The notes under the pieces were generated by a model. The model was given only the letters and a program-made list of their open reading frames with translations, made no database searches and was not told the origin of the DNA. Positions 54,567 through 63,211 of a stretch of DNA of 64,000 nt are shown here, one piece after another (the first letter of the stretch is position 1; every line of letters begins with the position of its first letter). Where the stretch lies: NCBI RefSeq assembly GCF_013409625.1, contig NZ_JACCBF010000001.1, forward strand, positions 1-64,000. Direction: 5' to 3'. Source of the DNA: Nocardioides kongjuensis (lineage in GTDB: Bacteria; Actinomycetota; Actinomycetes; Propionibacteriales; Nocardioidaceae). A program made the translations under genes and the position numbers.

Positions 54567-55268
54567 GTGGCCACCGCGCAGCTGATCGACGGGTTCGTCG
54601 ACCTGGTGCTCGGCTCGCGCTGCGTGGGCTGCGACCGGCCCGGGCGCCCCTGCTGCCCGGCCTGCCGCGACCTGTGCCGGCTGCTGGCCACCCAGGCCGT
54701 GCCGCACTGGCCGACGCCCTGCCCGGCGGGGCTGGTGCCGACCTACGCGGTGGGGGACTACGACGGCCTGCTGCGTGACCTCGTCCTCGCCCACAAGGAG
54801 CGCCGGGTGCTCGCCCTCGCCCGGCCCCTCGGTGACCTGCTCGCCGGGTCGGTCGGGGCCGCGGCACCGCCGGGCCCGCTGGTCCTGGTCCCCGTGCCGT
54901 CGCGTGCCACGACCGTGCGCCAGCGCGGCCACGACCCCACCCTCGCCATGACCCGGGCCGCCGCCGCGCTGCTCGGCGCCGAGACACGGGTGGCCCGGCT
55001 GCTGCGGCTGCGCCCCGGTGTCGTCGACCAGGCCGGCCTCGACGCCGCCGGCCGCTCCGCCAACCTCGCCGGCTCGATGACGGCGCCCGCGCACGCCGTA
55101 CGACGCCTCGCGCGGCGCTGCCCCCGCGCCCACGTCGTGGTGTGCGACGACGTGCTCACCACCGGCGCCACGCTGCGTGAGGCACAGCGCGCGCTGGAGG
55201 CCGCCGGGGTGCCCGTGCAGGCCGCGGCGGCCGTCGCCGCGACCCGGCGCCGGAACCCCGCCAGATGA
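54567..55268 (+). CDS. ComF-family phosphoribosyltransferase-like protein
   Basis: A 233-aa protein with an N-terminal zinc finger (CVGCDRPGRPCCPAC) and a C-terminal PRTase fold with the PRPP loop VVVCDDVLTTGAT and RQRGHDPTLAMT. ComFC homologues take part in natural transformation in other bacteria; in actinobacteria this gene is conserved beside lpqB and hpf without proven function. GAGGTG precedes the GTG. A non-coding stretch of 584 bp follows. Confidence 0.88.
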   Translation: MATAQLIDGFVDLVLGSRCVGCDRPGRPCCPACRDLCRLLATQAVPHWPTPCPAGLVPTYAVGDYDGLLRDLVLAHKERRVLALARPLGDLLAGSVGAAAPPGPLVLVPVPSRATTVRQRGHDPTLAMTRAAAALLGAETRVARLLRLRPGVVDQAGLDAAGRSANLAGSMTAPAHAVRRLARRCPRAHVVVCDDVLTTGATLREAQRALEAAGVPVQAAAAVAATRRRNPAR

Positions 55269-55315
55269 AGGGTCTGAACTTCGGGCCAAGCCTTTCGCCG
55301 TCACCACCGACGGAC

Positions 55316-55321
55316 TAACGT
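55316..55321 (+). promoter_or_regulatory. -10 box for the comF-hpf intergenic RNA
   Basis: TAACGT lies 8 nt before the first base of the predicted closing helix at 55330. Confidence 0.5.
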
Positions 55322-55329
55322 CTGGTCAT

Positions 55330-55593
55330 GGAGTCCGCCCGGGTCCGTGGTTGCGTCGCCCAGGCCGGGCGCGAGCCCAGCCGGGTGCGGCAAGCCGATG
55401 CCAGTCGCAGGCGAAACGGTCCACGTAAGCCGGCCCCCGGGCCGGTGATCACGGTGCGGCTTAGTCGTCAGTCCTGCCTCGGCCCGGACGTCAGATACGT
55501 CCGGCCCCGGGAGAGGGCCGGTAGTGGCAACAAGCTGCGGAAGCCCCAGCAGGCGGGTGTGGGGACGAAGACCAGGTCGGCCGGGCGGACTCC
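55330..55593 (+). ncRNA. Structured RNA between comF and hpf, candidate raiA-motif RNA
   Basis: A 264-nt stretch with no credible ORF whose ends are complementary: 55330-55342 pairs perfectly with 55581-55593 (13 bp). Inside are CCGGCCC-CC-GGGCCGG and GGCC-c-GGACGT-CAGAT-ACGTCC-GGCC hairpins, plus unpaired, less GC-biased stretches such as GGCGAAACGGTCCACGTAAG. From memory, the raiA RNA motif of Firmicutes and Actinobacteria is a large conserved RNA of unclear role located near comFC and raiA, exactly this context. Identity with that family is inferred from position, size and structure, not from a covariance search. Confidence 0.65.
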
Positions 55594-55601
55594 GCCATTT
55601 C

Positions 55602-55712
55602 GCGCTCGCTTCGCTCGCGCATGTCGCGCCGCCTGCCAGCGCCGTTTCTTCCTCCCCCGCTCGCTCGTTCCTCGCTCGCTCCTCCGTGCAGGAACGGCGG
55701 GCGGCGCGACGA
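55602..55712 (+). repeat. Dispersed two-tier hairpin element, copy D
   Basis: Ungapped match to 30201-30311 over 111 nt with 7 differences (about 94%). Five differences fall in the junction between the two stems and two at the inner stem/loop edge, where pairing is kept through a G-T pair. It begins 9 bp after the RNA's closing helix and lies in sense orientation. A second GCTCGCTTCGCTCGCGC motif follows at 55724-55740. Confidence 0.88.
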
Positions 55713-55764
55713 TGGCGCCCTGGCGCTCGCTTCGCTCGCGCGCCGGGCGTCGCCCCTTGAGTTC

Positions 55765-55816
55765 GTGCTGGTCGAGCAACGGGCCAGCACACCGGCTTCC
55801 TGCCTGGGCGGCAGGA
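55765..55816 (+). promoter_or_regulatory. Hairpins in the hpf leader
   Basis: GTGCTGG/CCAGCAC (55765-55771 with 55784-55790) and TCCTGCC/GGCAGGA (55798-55804 with 55810-55816) lie just upstream of the hpf ribosome site. They may be part of a regulatory leader or mark the end of the preceding RNA. Confidence 0.4.
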
Positions 55817-55852
55817 GTACCCATCACGCCGAAATCCCCTTGGAGGTAACTG

Positions 55853-56479
55853 ATGGATGTTGTGGTCACCGGACGGCACTGCGAGATCTCGGACAGGTTC
55901 CGGGAGCATGCCGCGGAGAAGCTCACCAAGCTGGAGAAGCACGATCACCGGATCATCCGGGTCCATGTGGAGGTGGACTGCGAACCCAACCCCCGCCAGC
56001 ACGACCAGGCGGTGCACGTCGAGCTCACGGCCTTCTCCAAGGGGCCGGTGATCCGGGCCGAGGCCGCCGCTGACGACAAGATGGGTGCGCTCGACCTCGC
56101 GCTCGACAAGATGGCCGCGCAGATGCGCAAGGCCGCCGACCGCCGGCGGGTCCACCGCGGCCGTCGTACGCCGGTCTCGGTCGGCAAGGCGCTCTCCGAC
56201 GTCCCGACCACCGTGGTCGAGGAGGACAGCGACGAGGTCGCGATCGACCGGCAGGTCGGTCCGATCACGGTCACCGGCGACGGGCCGCTCGTGGTCCGCG
56301 AGAAGACCCACCCGGCGAGCCCGATGACTCTCGACCAGGCGCTCTACGAGATGGAGCTGGTGGGCCACGACTTCTACCTGTACGTCGACAAGGAGAGCGA
56401 GCGTCCGGCCGTCGTCTACCGCCGCCGCGGCTACGACTACGGCGTCATCTCGCTCGACATCGGGAGCGTGCAGGACTGA
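55853..56479 (+). CDS. hpf: Ribosome hibernation-promoting factor, long form
   Basis: A 208-aa long HPF/RaiA protein: the N-terminal beta-alpha-beta-beta-beta-alpha domain (about 1-100; MDVVVTGRHCEISDRFREHAAEKLTKLEKH) blocks the decoding site, and the C-terminal domain (about 150-205; LDQALYEMELVGHDFYLYVDKESERPAVVYRR) dimerises 70S ribosomes into 100S. GGAGGT (55842-55847) precedes the ATG by 5 nt. It follows a structured RNA and repeat copy D. Confidence 0.95.
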   Translation: MDVVVTGRHCEISDRFREHAAEKLTKLEKHDHRIIRVHVEVDCEPNPRQHDQAVHVELTAFSKGPVIRAEAAADDKMGALDLALDKMAAQMRKAADRRRVHRGRRTPVSVGKALSDVPTTVVEEDSDEVAIDRQVGPITVTGDGPLVVREKTHPASPMTLDQALYEMELVGHDFYLYVDKESERPAVVYRRRGYDYGVISLDIGSVQD

Positions 56480-56554
56480 TCTCCCCAGCATCGTGCAGCG
56501 CTCGAAACCGGACTGGACCGGCACTCACTCGGGAGGTCGTGTCATGATGCCGCC

Positions 56555-57256
56555 GTGGCGGATGGTACTTCGCCGGCCGCAGCACCGGGACAGCCCGTGA
56601 GCGAGCCGGTACGTGTGGTGGTGGTCGACGACCAGGAGCTGTTCCGGCGTGGGCTGACCATGCTCCTGGGCATCGAGGACGGCATCGAGGTCGTCGGCGA
56701 GGCCAGCAACGGCATCGACGGCGTCAGCCTCGTGGTCAGCAGCGTGCCCGACGTGGTGCTGCTGGACGTCCGGATGCCCAAGCAGTCCGGGATCGAGGCG
56801 TGCGTCGCGATCAAGGAGGCGGTCCCGATGACGAAGATCATCATGCTGACCGTCTCCGACGACGAGGCCGACCTCTACGAGGCGGTCAAGAGCGGTGCCT
56901 CGGGCTACCTCCTCAAGGACTCCTCCATCGAGGAGGTGGCCCAGGGCATCCGCGTCGTCGCCGACGGCCAGTCGCTGATCAGCCCGTCGATGGCGGCCAA
57001 GCTGATCGACGAGTTCAAGACGATGTCGAAGCCCGACCGCACCGCCGGCCCGGCCCTCAAGCTCACCGAGCGGGAGCTGGAGGTGCTCCGGTTCGTCGCC
57101 CGCGGCCTGAGCAACCGCGACGTCGCCGCACAGCTCGCGATCAGCGAGAACACCGTCAAGAACCACGTCCGCAACATCCTCGAGAAGCTCCAGCTGCACT
57201 CGCGGATGGAGGCGGTCATGTACGCCGTGCGCGCCAAGCTGGTCGAGCTGGAGTAG
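56555..57256 (+). CDS. NarL/LuxR-type response regulator
   Basis: A 233-aa regulator: receiver with VVVVDDQELFRRGL and phospho-acceptor Asp71 in VVLLDVRMPK, then a LuxR HTH (LTERELEVLRFVARGLSNRDVAAQL, SENTVKNHVRNILEKLQ). No kinase gene is adjacent in this window, so it is an orphan here. CATGAT lies 6 nt upstream of the GTG at 56555, a weak leaderless -10. Target genes unknown. Confidence 0.92.
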   Translation: MADGTSPAAAPGQPVSEPVRVVVVDDQELFRRGLTMLLGIEDGIEVVGEASNGIDGVSLVVSSVPDVVLLDVRMPKQSGIEACVAIKEAVPMTKIIMLTVSDDEADLYEAVKSGASGYLLKDSSIEEVAQGIRVVADGQSLISPSMAAKLIDEFKTMSKPDRTAGPALKLTERELEVLRFVARGLSNRDVAAQLAISENTVKNHVRNILEKLQLHSRMEAVMYAVRAKLVELE

Positions 57257-57356
57257 TCGGGGCACTGCTCGCGCGCGCTGCACGGATCCCCGGAAGTCCC
57301 TGACCGGTGTGACCCCAGGGACAGGTGGGACGGCGGCGGCTGTCGGCGGCGGCTCC

Positions 57357-57362
57357 TAGGGT
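57357..57362 (+). promoter_or_regulatory. Leaderless -10 box of the YcaQ-like gene
   Basis: TAGGGT ends 6 nt before the GTG at 57369. Confidence 0.6.
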
Positions 57363-57368
57363 GGGCCC

Positions 57369-58583
57369 GTGCCCACCACGCAGTCGCTGTCGCTCGCCCA
57401 GGCCCGCCGCATCGCACTGGCCGCGCAGGGCTTCCTCGACCCGGCCCACAGCGCCCCGACGCTGCGCACCTTCGACCGCACCCTGGCCCGCACCGGGGTG
57501 CTGCAGGTCGACAGCGTCAACGTCCTGCAGCGCGCCCACTTCATGCCGCTCTACTCCCGGATGGGGCCCTACGACGTCCAGCTGCTGCAGCGGGCGGCGA
57601 GCGGGCGCAACCGGCGCGTCGTCGAGTACTGGGCTCACGTGCAGGCCTTCATGCCGGTCGAGCTGTGGCCGGCGATGCGGCACCGGATGGACGACTACCG
57701 GGCACGGCGCGGCAAGTGGTTCACCGTCGAGGAGGGCGACCAGCTCGAGGCGGCGCTGCTCGCCGAGATCACCGACCGCGGCGCCAGCACCGCGCGCGAG
57801 CTCGACGACGGACTGCCGCGCACGAAGGACCACTGGGGCTGGAACTGGTCGCGCACCCGCCGGATGCTCGACTACCTCTACATGACCGGGGAGCTGGCCA
57901 TCGCGGGCCGCAACAGCCAGTTCGAGATCCGCTACGACCTGCCCGAGCGGGTCCTGCCGGCAGCGGTCCTGGACGCGCCGGCGATGACCGCGGCCGAGGC
58001 CCACGTCGAGCTCGTACGACGAGCGGCCCGGTCCCACGGCGTGGCCTCGGCCAACTGCCTGGCCGACTACTACCGGATCCGGGTCGGGGAGGCCCGGGCC
58101 GCGGTCGACGAGCTCGTCGCGGCCGGCGAGCTGGAGCCGGTCGAGGTGCAGGGCTGGAAGCGTCCGGCCTACCTGCACACCGAGGCGCGGCTCCCGCGCC
58201 GCATCGGCGCCCGGTCGCTGCTCAGCCCGTTCGACCCGGTGGTGTGGGAGCGCGACCGCGCCGAGGCGCTGTTCGACTTCTTCTACCGCATCGAGATCTA
58301 CGTCCCCGCCGAGCAGCGGGTGCACGGCTACTACGTGCTGCCGTTCCTGCTCGGCGACCGGATCGTCGGCCGGGTCGACCTCAAGGCAGACCGGGTCTCC
58401 GGACGGCTGCTGGTGCAGTCGGCGTGGTCGGAGCCGCACGCCCCCGCCGAGACCGCGGGCGAGCTCGCCGCCGAGCTCGAGCGGCTGGCCGGTTGGCTCG
58501 GCCTCTCCGAGGTGGTGGTCGCGCCCAAGGGCGACCTCGCCCCGGCCCTCATCGCCGAGGTCAGCGCACCCGCAGCCTCCTGA
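57369..58583 (+). CDS. YcaQ/AlkZ-family (HTH_42) DNA glycosylase-like protein
   Basis: A 404-aa winged-helix protein of the HTH_42 family. Known members (YcaQ/AlkX, AlkZ) are glycosylases that remove bulky or cross-linked bases; AlkZ gives azinomycin self-resistance. The catalytic motif Q-phi-(D/Q) appears as QVD at residues 46-48 (GVLQVDSVNVLQRAH), and SPFDPVVWERDRAEALFDF is the C-terminal family signature. No biosynthetic cluster is next to it, so a housekeeping YcaQ-like role in cross-link repair is likelier than self-resistance. Overlaps the convergent aldehyde dehydrogenase by 23 bp. Confidence 0.87.
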   Translation: MPTTQSLSLAQARRIALAAQGFLDPAHSAPTLRTFDRTLARTGVLQVDSVNVLQRAHFMPLYSRMGPYDVQLLQRAASGRNRRVVEYWAHVQAFMPVELWPAMRHRMDDYRARRGKWFTVEEGDQLEAALLAEITDRGASTARELDDGLPRTKDHWGWNWSRTRRMLDYLYMTGELAIAGRNSQFEIRYDLPERVLPAAVLDAPAMTAAEAHVELVRRAARSHGVASANCLADYYRIRVGEARAAVDELVAAGELEPVEVQGWKRPAYLHTEARLPRRIGARSLLSPFDPVVWERDRAEALFDFFYRIEIYVPAEQRVHGYYVLPFLLGDRIVGRVDLKADRVSGRLLVQSAWSEPHAPAETAGELAAELERLAGWLGLSEVVVAPKGDLAPALIAEVSAPAAS

Positions 58584-60171
58584 GCAGCCTGAGCTGGGCG
58601 TTGCCGAGCCCCACGAACCTCTCCACCGCCATGCCGGCGGGCGGGCCGAGGGGGACCAGGCGCTGGGTGGCGACGGTCTGCGACTCGGTGTACTTGCGCA
58701 TGCCCTCCGCGCCGTGGCGCCGACCCAGGCCGCTGTCGCCCATGCCGCCCATCCCGGCCTCGATCGATCCGGCCGCGGCGGCTGCGCCGTCGTTGACGTT
58801 GACCGAGCCGGCCCGGATGCGCTGAGCGAGTGCCTCCGCACGGGCGGCGTCGCGTGACCAGATGCTCGCGGAGAGGCCGTAGCGGCCCTCGTTGGCCTTC
58901 TCGATCGCGTCGAGGTCGGTGGCGACGCGGTAGAGCGAGATCACCGGGCCGAAGGTCTCCTCGAGGCAGACCGGCATGTCGGCGGTGACGCCCTCGAGCA
59001 CGGTCGGCTCGTGGACCAGCGGGCCGAGGTCGGGCCGCGCCCGGCCTCCGGTCAGCACCCGAGCGCCCGACGCCACGGCGGAGGCAACGTGGGAGGTGAC
59101 CGCCTCGAGCTGGGCCGGGGAGGCCAGGGAGCCGACGTCGACGGTGTAGTCGTAGGCCTGCCCGAGGGTGAGCGCCTCGGTCGCGGCCACGAGCGCCGAC
59201 CGGAAGGCGTCGTAGACGTCCTCGTGGACGATCACCCGCTCGATGTGGATGCACATCTGGCCGGTGTTCGCGAAGGCCGCCGCCACGCAGCCGGCCGCGG
59301 CCTTCCCGACGTCGGCGTCGGCGAGCACGACCAGCGGGTTCTTGCCACCGAGCTCGAGCGAGGCCGAGATCAGCATCTCGCCGGCACGACGACCGACGTG
59401 GCGGCCGGTGGCGGTCGAGCCGGTGAAGCAGATGTGGTCGACACCGGTGCCCGGGGAGTCCGGCGAGCCGATGAGGGCGTCGCCGACGACCGCGCCCGGG
59501 CCGACGACGACGTGCCAGACGTCGCGGGGCAGGCCCGCCTCGGCGAGCAGGGCGCGGGTCCACAGCAGGGTGAGCGGGGTCTGCGAGTCCGCCTTGCTGA
59601 CCACGCCGTTGCCGGCGAGCAGCGCGGGCAGCACGTCGCCGACGGCGAGGTAGAGCGGGTAGTTCCAGGGCGAGATCATCCCGATCACCCCCTTCGGCAC
59701 CCGCACCTCGCGGACCCGGGTCAGGCCCGGCATCGCGCCGCGGACCTTGTTGTCGACCAGGTAACGGCGGCCGTGGCGGGCGTAGTGGCGGGCGATGGTG
59801 GCGACCTGCAGGATCTCCTGCCAGGCACTGAAGCGGGACTTGCCCATCTCCCACTGGATCAGGTCGATCACCTCGTCCTGCCGTTCGACCAGCAGGTCGT
59901 GGAAGCGCAGCACGATCCCGGCACGGGTGCTCCACGGCAGCAGCGCCCAGCGGTGCTGGGCGTCGAGAGCGCTCGCGACGGCGTCGGCGACGTCGACGGC
60001 GCTGGAGACCGGCACGGCGGCCGTCGGCTGCCCGTCGTACGGCGCGACCGCGGTGCTGGTGGCGGTCGAGGCCGCGTCGCGCGACACCCACCGGTTCCAC
60101 GCGGAGATCCGCTCGTCGGTGACCCAGCCGGGACGGGCGGTGCTGGTGGGGGCAGCAGTGGTGGTGCTCAC
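58561..60171 (-). CDS. NAD(P)-dependent aldehyde dehydrogenase (succinate-semialdehyde type)
   Basis: A 536-aa aldehyde dehydrogenase resembling SSADH/GabD2 enzymes. Catalytic Cys307 (FANTGQMCIHIERV) and Glu273 (LELGGKNP) are present, as are the oxyanion/cofactor segments ISPWNYPLYLAVGD and FTGSTATGRHVG. About 60 N-terminal residues are low-complexity. The GTG overlaps the FadD stop by GTGA, so the pair is co-translated. Likely oxidises a fatty or semialdehyde intermediate; substrate uncertain. Confidence 0.9.
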   Translation of the reverse strand: MSTTTAAPTSTARPGWVTDERISAWNRWVSRDAASTATSTAVAPYDGQPTAAVPVSSAVDVADAVASALDAQHRWALLPWSTRAGIVLRFHDLLVERQDEVIDLIQWEMGKSRFSAWQEILQVATIARHYARHGRRYLVDNKVRGAMPGLTRVREVRVPKGVIGMISPWNYPLYLAVGDVLPALLAGNGVVSKADSQTPLTLLWTRALLAEAGLPRDVWHVVVGPGAVVGDALIGSPDSPGTGVDHICFTGSTATGRHVGRRAGEMLISASLELGGKNPLVVLADADVGKAAAGCVAAAFANTGQMCIHIERVIVHEDVYDAFRSALVAATEALTLGQAYDYTVDVGSLASPAQLEAVTSHVASAVASGARVLTGGRARPDLGPLVHEPTVLEGVTADMPVCLEETFGPVISLYRVATDLDAIEKANEGRYGLSASIWSRDAARAEALAQRIRAGSVNVNDGAAAAAGSIEAGMGGMGDSGLGRRHGAEGMRKYTESQTVATQRLVPLGPPAGMAVERFVGLGNAQLRLLRRLRVR

Positions 60172-62039
60172 GAGTAGAGCCTCTCCAGGACGTCGGCGTA
60201 CTTGGCGTGGACGACGCGGCGCTTGAGCTTGAGGGTCGGGGTGAGCTCCTCGGACTCGGCGGTCCACTCGACCGGGAGCAGCTCCCAGGCCTTGACCTGC
60301 TCGGGGCGGGAAAGTCGGTCGTTGGCGGCGTCGACGGCCTGCTGGGCGACCGCGAGGATCGCGGGGTGCTGGGCCAGCTCGGCGAGCGAGGTGCCGGCCG
60401 GGATGCCGAGCTGGGCGCCGACCAGAGGCGCGATCTCGGCGTCGAGGGTGAGCACCGCGACGACGTACGGCCTGCCCTCGCCGAAGACCAGCGCGTGGCC
60501 GACGATCGGGCTCTCCTTGAGGTAGTTCTCGATGTTGGAGGGCGCGATGTTCTTGCCGGAGGAGGTGATGATCATCTCCTTCTTCCGGTCGACGACCTTG
60601 AGGAAGCCGTCGGCGTCGATCTCGCCGATGTCGCCGGTGTGCACCCAGCCGTCGGCGTCGATGAGGGCGGCGGTCGCCTCGGGCTGCTTGTAGTAGCCCT
60701 TCGAGGCGACCGGGCCGCGGGCCAGGATCTCCCCGTCCTCGGCGAGGGTGATCTCGATGCCGGGCAGGGCGCGGCCGACGGTCCCGAGCCGGAACTGGTC
60801 GGGTCCGCAGGACGTGACCGCGGCGCAGGTCTCGGTCATGCCGTAGACGTCGTAGATGCGCATCCCGAGACCGGCGAAGAACCTGGCCACCTCCAGCGGC
60901 ATCGGGGCGGCGGCGGACGCCGCCCACTCGCAGCGGTCGAGACCGAGCAGGGCGCGCAGGAAGGCGAGCAGGCCTTCGTCGGCGGCGCGGAACCGGGCCT
61001 CGAGCTCGGGAGAGACGCTGCTACCCGACTGGAGCGCCTCGACGTGCTCCAGGCCGATGGCGAGCGCGGCCTCGACCTGTGCCTTCTTCTCGGGGTCGGT
61101 CTCGGCGGCGAGCTTGGCGGAGATGCCCGTCCTGATCTTCTCCCAGACCCGCGGGACGCCGAAGAAGCGCGTCGGGTGCACCTCGCCGAGGGCGCCGAGC
61201 AGCAGCGCGGGGTCGGCGATCAGGTGGATGTGGGCGCCCATGACCTGCGGGATGTACATGCCGAGCGTGCGCTCGGCGATGTGGGCGAACGGCAGGTAGG
61301 AGATGAACTCGTTGCGCTGGGTCGGCGAGGCGACGCGCAGCGAGCAGACGCACTCGTAGAGCACCGCGTGGTGGGTGAGCACGACACCCTTCGGGTTCCC
61401 GGTGGTGCCCGACGTGTAGAGGATGGTCAGCGGGTCGTCGGGGGAGATGCCTGCGGTGCGCTCGGCGAGCTCGGTCGCGTGGTCGGCACGCCAGGCGGCG
61501 CCCGAGGCGAGGAAGGCGTCCCAGGTCACGAAGCGGCCGTCGTCCTCGGGAGGCGCCGCGTCGATCACCACGACGGTGCGGATCGAGGTGGACTCGGCGA
61601 GCGCTCGCTCCCACCGGGCGAGGTGGTCGGCGCTCTCCAGCACGACGAGGGTGGGCTCGGCGTGCCCGGCGACGTAGGCCACCTGGTCGGGGGAGAGGGT
61701 GTTGTAGACCGACATCGACACCCCGGCGGCGTGCACGACGCCGACGTCGGCGACGACGTGCTCGATCCGGTTGCTCGCCATCAGCGCGACCCGGTCGCCC
61801 GCGGCGACGCCCGCCGCCATCAGCGCGCCGGCCACGTCGAGCGCCTGCTCGCGCAGCCCGGTCCAGCCGACCGTGCGCCACCCCGGTGCGTAGCCCGCGG
61901 ACAGGTCGATCCCGACCTTGTCGGAGTACGCCGCCCGGTCGCCCTCGGCCTCCACGGTGCGGGCCAGGGCCGCGGGCAGGGTGAGGCCGGCGATCTCCTG
62001 CTCGATCTCGGCGCGGATCGTCAGGGTGTCGGTGCTCAT
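60168..62039 (-). CDS. Long-chain acyl-CoA synthetase (FadD)
   Basis: A 623-aa AMP-forming ligase: P-loop ILYTSGTTGNPKGVVLTH, the YGMTETCAAVT adenine motif, DGWVHTGDIGEIDADGFLKVVDRKKE and the catalytic lysine region LKLKRRVVHAKY. Activates long-chain fatty acids to CoA esters. AGAGGAA precedes the ATG at 62039. It lies between an MCE gene and the aldehyde dehydrogenase on one strand, coupling import to activation. Confidence 0.93.
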   Translation of the reverse strand: MSTDTLTIRAEIEQEIAGLTLPAALARTVEAEGDRAAYSDKVGIDLSAGYAPGWRTVGWTGLREQALDVAGALMAAGVAAGDRVALMASNRIEHVVADVGVVHAAGVSMSVYNTLSPDQVAYVAGHAEPTLVVLESADHLARWERALAESTSIRTVVVIDAAPPEDDGRFVTWDAFLASGAAWRADHATELAERTAGISPDDPLTILYTSGTTGNPKGVVLTHHAVLYECVCSLRVASPTQRNEFISYLPFAHIAERTLGMYIPQVMGAHIHLIADPALLLGALGEVHPTRFFGVPRVWEKIRTGISAKLAAETDPEKKAQVEAALAIGLEHVEALQSGSSVSPELEARFRAADEGLLAFLRALLGLDRCEWAASAAAPMPLEVARFFAGLGMRIYDVYGMTETCAAVTSCGPDQFRLGTVGRALPGIEITLAEDGEILARGPVASKGYYKQPEATAALIDADGWVHTGDIGEIDADGFLKVVDRKKEMIITSSGKNIAPSNIENYLKESPIVGHALVFGEGRPYVVAVLTLDAEIAPLVGAQLGIPAGTSLAELAQHPAILAVAQQAVDAANDRLSRPEQVKAWELLPVEWTAESEELTPTLKLKRRVVHAKYADVLERLYS

Positions 62040-62068
62040 CGTGGTTCCTCTCGGTTGGGCGGACGGGA

Positions 62069-63211
62069 CTACTGCTGGGGGACCTCGGCGGAGCCGCGGC
62101 CCTGGGTGCCCTTCGGCGGGTCGGTGCAACGCACGTCGGTGCGCGGCTCGCGGCGGCTGGTGTCCTGGATGTCGCGCTGGACGCTGCGGTCGTAGACGCA
62201 GTTCTTGAGGATCCGGGGGACGAGCACGACCCGGCCGCTGCCGTCGCGCGTGCTGCCGGCCATCACGTCGGCCTGGACCGGCGCCCAGTCCAGCCAGTGC
62301 TGGAGCCCGCGCAGGTGACCGGCGGCCATCTCGGTCAGGGGCACCCCGTCGCGCAGCATCCGCCGCAGCTGCGGGGAGGCCGACCGCCACCAGCGCTGGA
62401 GACGCGGCACCAGGTCGATCGCGGTCGTGACGGTGCTGCGCACGGCGGGCGTGGCCGTCGCGAGCGACTGGGCCACGGCCTCGAGGTCCGCGGAGAGCCG
62501 GCGGATCTCGGGGGAGAGGTCGGCCACCGTGGTCAGCGGTGTCTCGGCCTGCTCCGCGAGCCTCGTCAGGGCGGGCTCGAGCCGGCGCAGCATCGCGAAC
62601 GCACTCTCCAGCTCGACCGCCAACGAGCGCAGGTCGACGTCCTGGTCGTTGTCGCCGAAGATCGCGGCGGTCTCGGTGGCGATGGTCTGCACGTCGGCGA
62701 CGTCGAGGTGCGACATCAGCCGCTGCGCGTGCGCCAGCACGTCGGGCACGCCGAGCGGCACACTGGTCGCCGACAGGGGAACGGTCGACCCGTCGGCGAG
62801 GAACGGGCCCTTGCTCGACGAGGGACGTACGTCGAGGTACTGCTCGCCGACCGCGGACAGGTTGCGGACCTCCATCGCGCTGTCCCGCGGCACCTCCACG
62901 CCGGACTCGATCTCGATCCGCGCGACGACGCCGACGCCGGGCTTCGCGCTCAGCCGGACGTGGGTCACCTCGCCGATGCGCTGGCCGCGGTAGGTGACGA
63001 CCGAGCCCTCGTGCAGGCCGGCGGCCTGCGGGAGCTCGACGGTGACGGCGTAGGGGTGGTGGAACAGGGACCCGCCGACGACGGTGTCGGCCACGTGGAC
63101 GACGCCGCCGACGAGGATGACCAGGATCAGCGACTGGGCGACCCGGATCCGGCGCTGCCACATCCGGGCGGTGGCGGCGACGGCCTCCACGGGCGTGGGG
63201 CGGCGGCTCAC
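62069..63211 (-). CDS. MCE family lipid-import protein, last gene of an mce operon
   Basis: A 380-aa MCE protein: one N-terminal membrane segment (about 22-44), the MCE domain (VTVELPQAAGLHEGSVVTYRGQRIGEV, MEVRNLSAVGEQYLDVRP), a long helical region that forms the needle/tunnel and a Pro/Arg-rich tail. As the gene nearest fadD it resembles MceF. The GTG overlaps the upstream MCE stop by GTGA. Imports lipids or sterols with a YrbE permease not in this window. Confidence 0.9.
   Translation of the reverse strand: MSRRPTPVEAVAATARMWQRRIRVAQSLILVILVGGVVHVADTVVGGSLFHHPYAVTVELPQAAGLHEGSVVTYRGQRIGEVTHVRLSAKPGVGVVARIEIESGVEVPRDSAMEVRNLSAVGEQYLDVRPSSSKGPFLADGSTVPLSATSVPLGVPDVLAHAQRLMSHLDVADVQTIATETAAIFGDNDQDVDLRSLAVELESAFAMLRRLEPALTRLAEQAETPLTTVADLSPEIRRLSADLEAVAQSLATATPAVRSTVTTAIDLVPRLQRWWRSASPQLRRMLRDGVPLTEMAAGHLRGLQHWLDWAPVQADVMAGSTRDGSGRVVLVPRILKNCVYDRSVQRDIQDTSRREPRTDVRCTDPPKGTQGRGSAEVPQQ

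Noticed and set aside
55500..55849. Protein-coding genes in the comF-hpf interval (several 60-150 codon frames)
   Set aside because: The frames are Arg/Ser-rich, lack ribosome sites and cross the structured RNA and the repeat; no family resemblance.
57369..62039. Defence island centred on the YcaQ-like protein
   Set aside because: Neighbours are lipid metabolism genes; no nuclease, methylase, toxin or reverse transcriptase is present.
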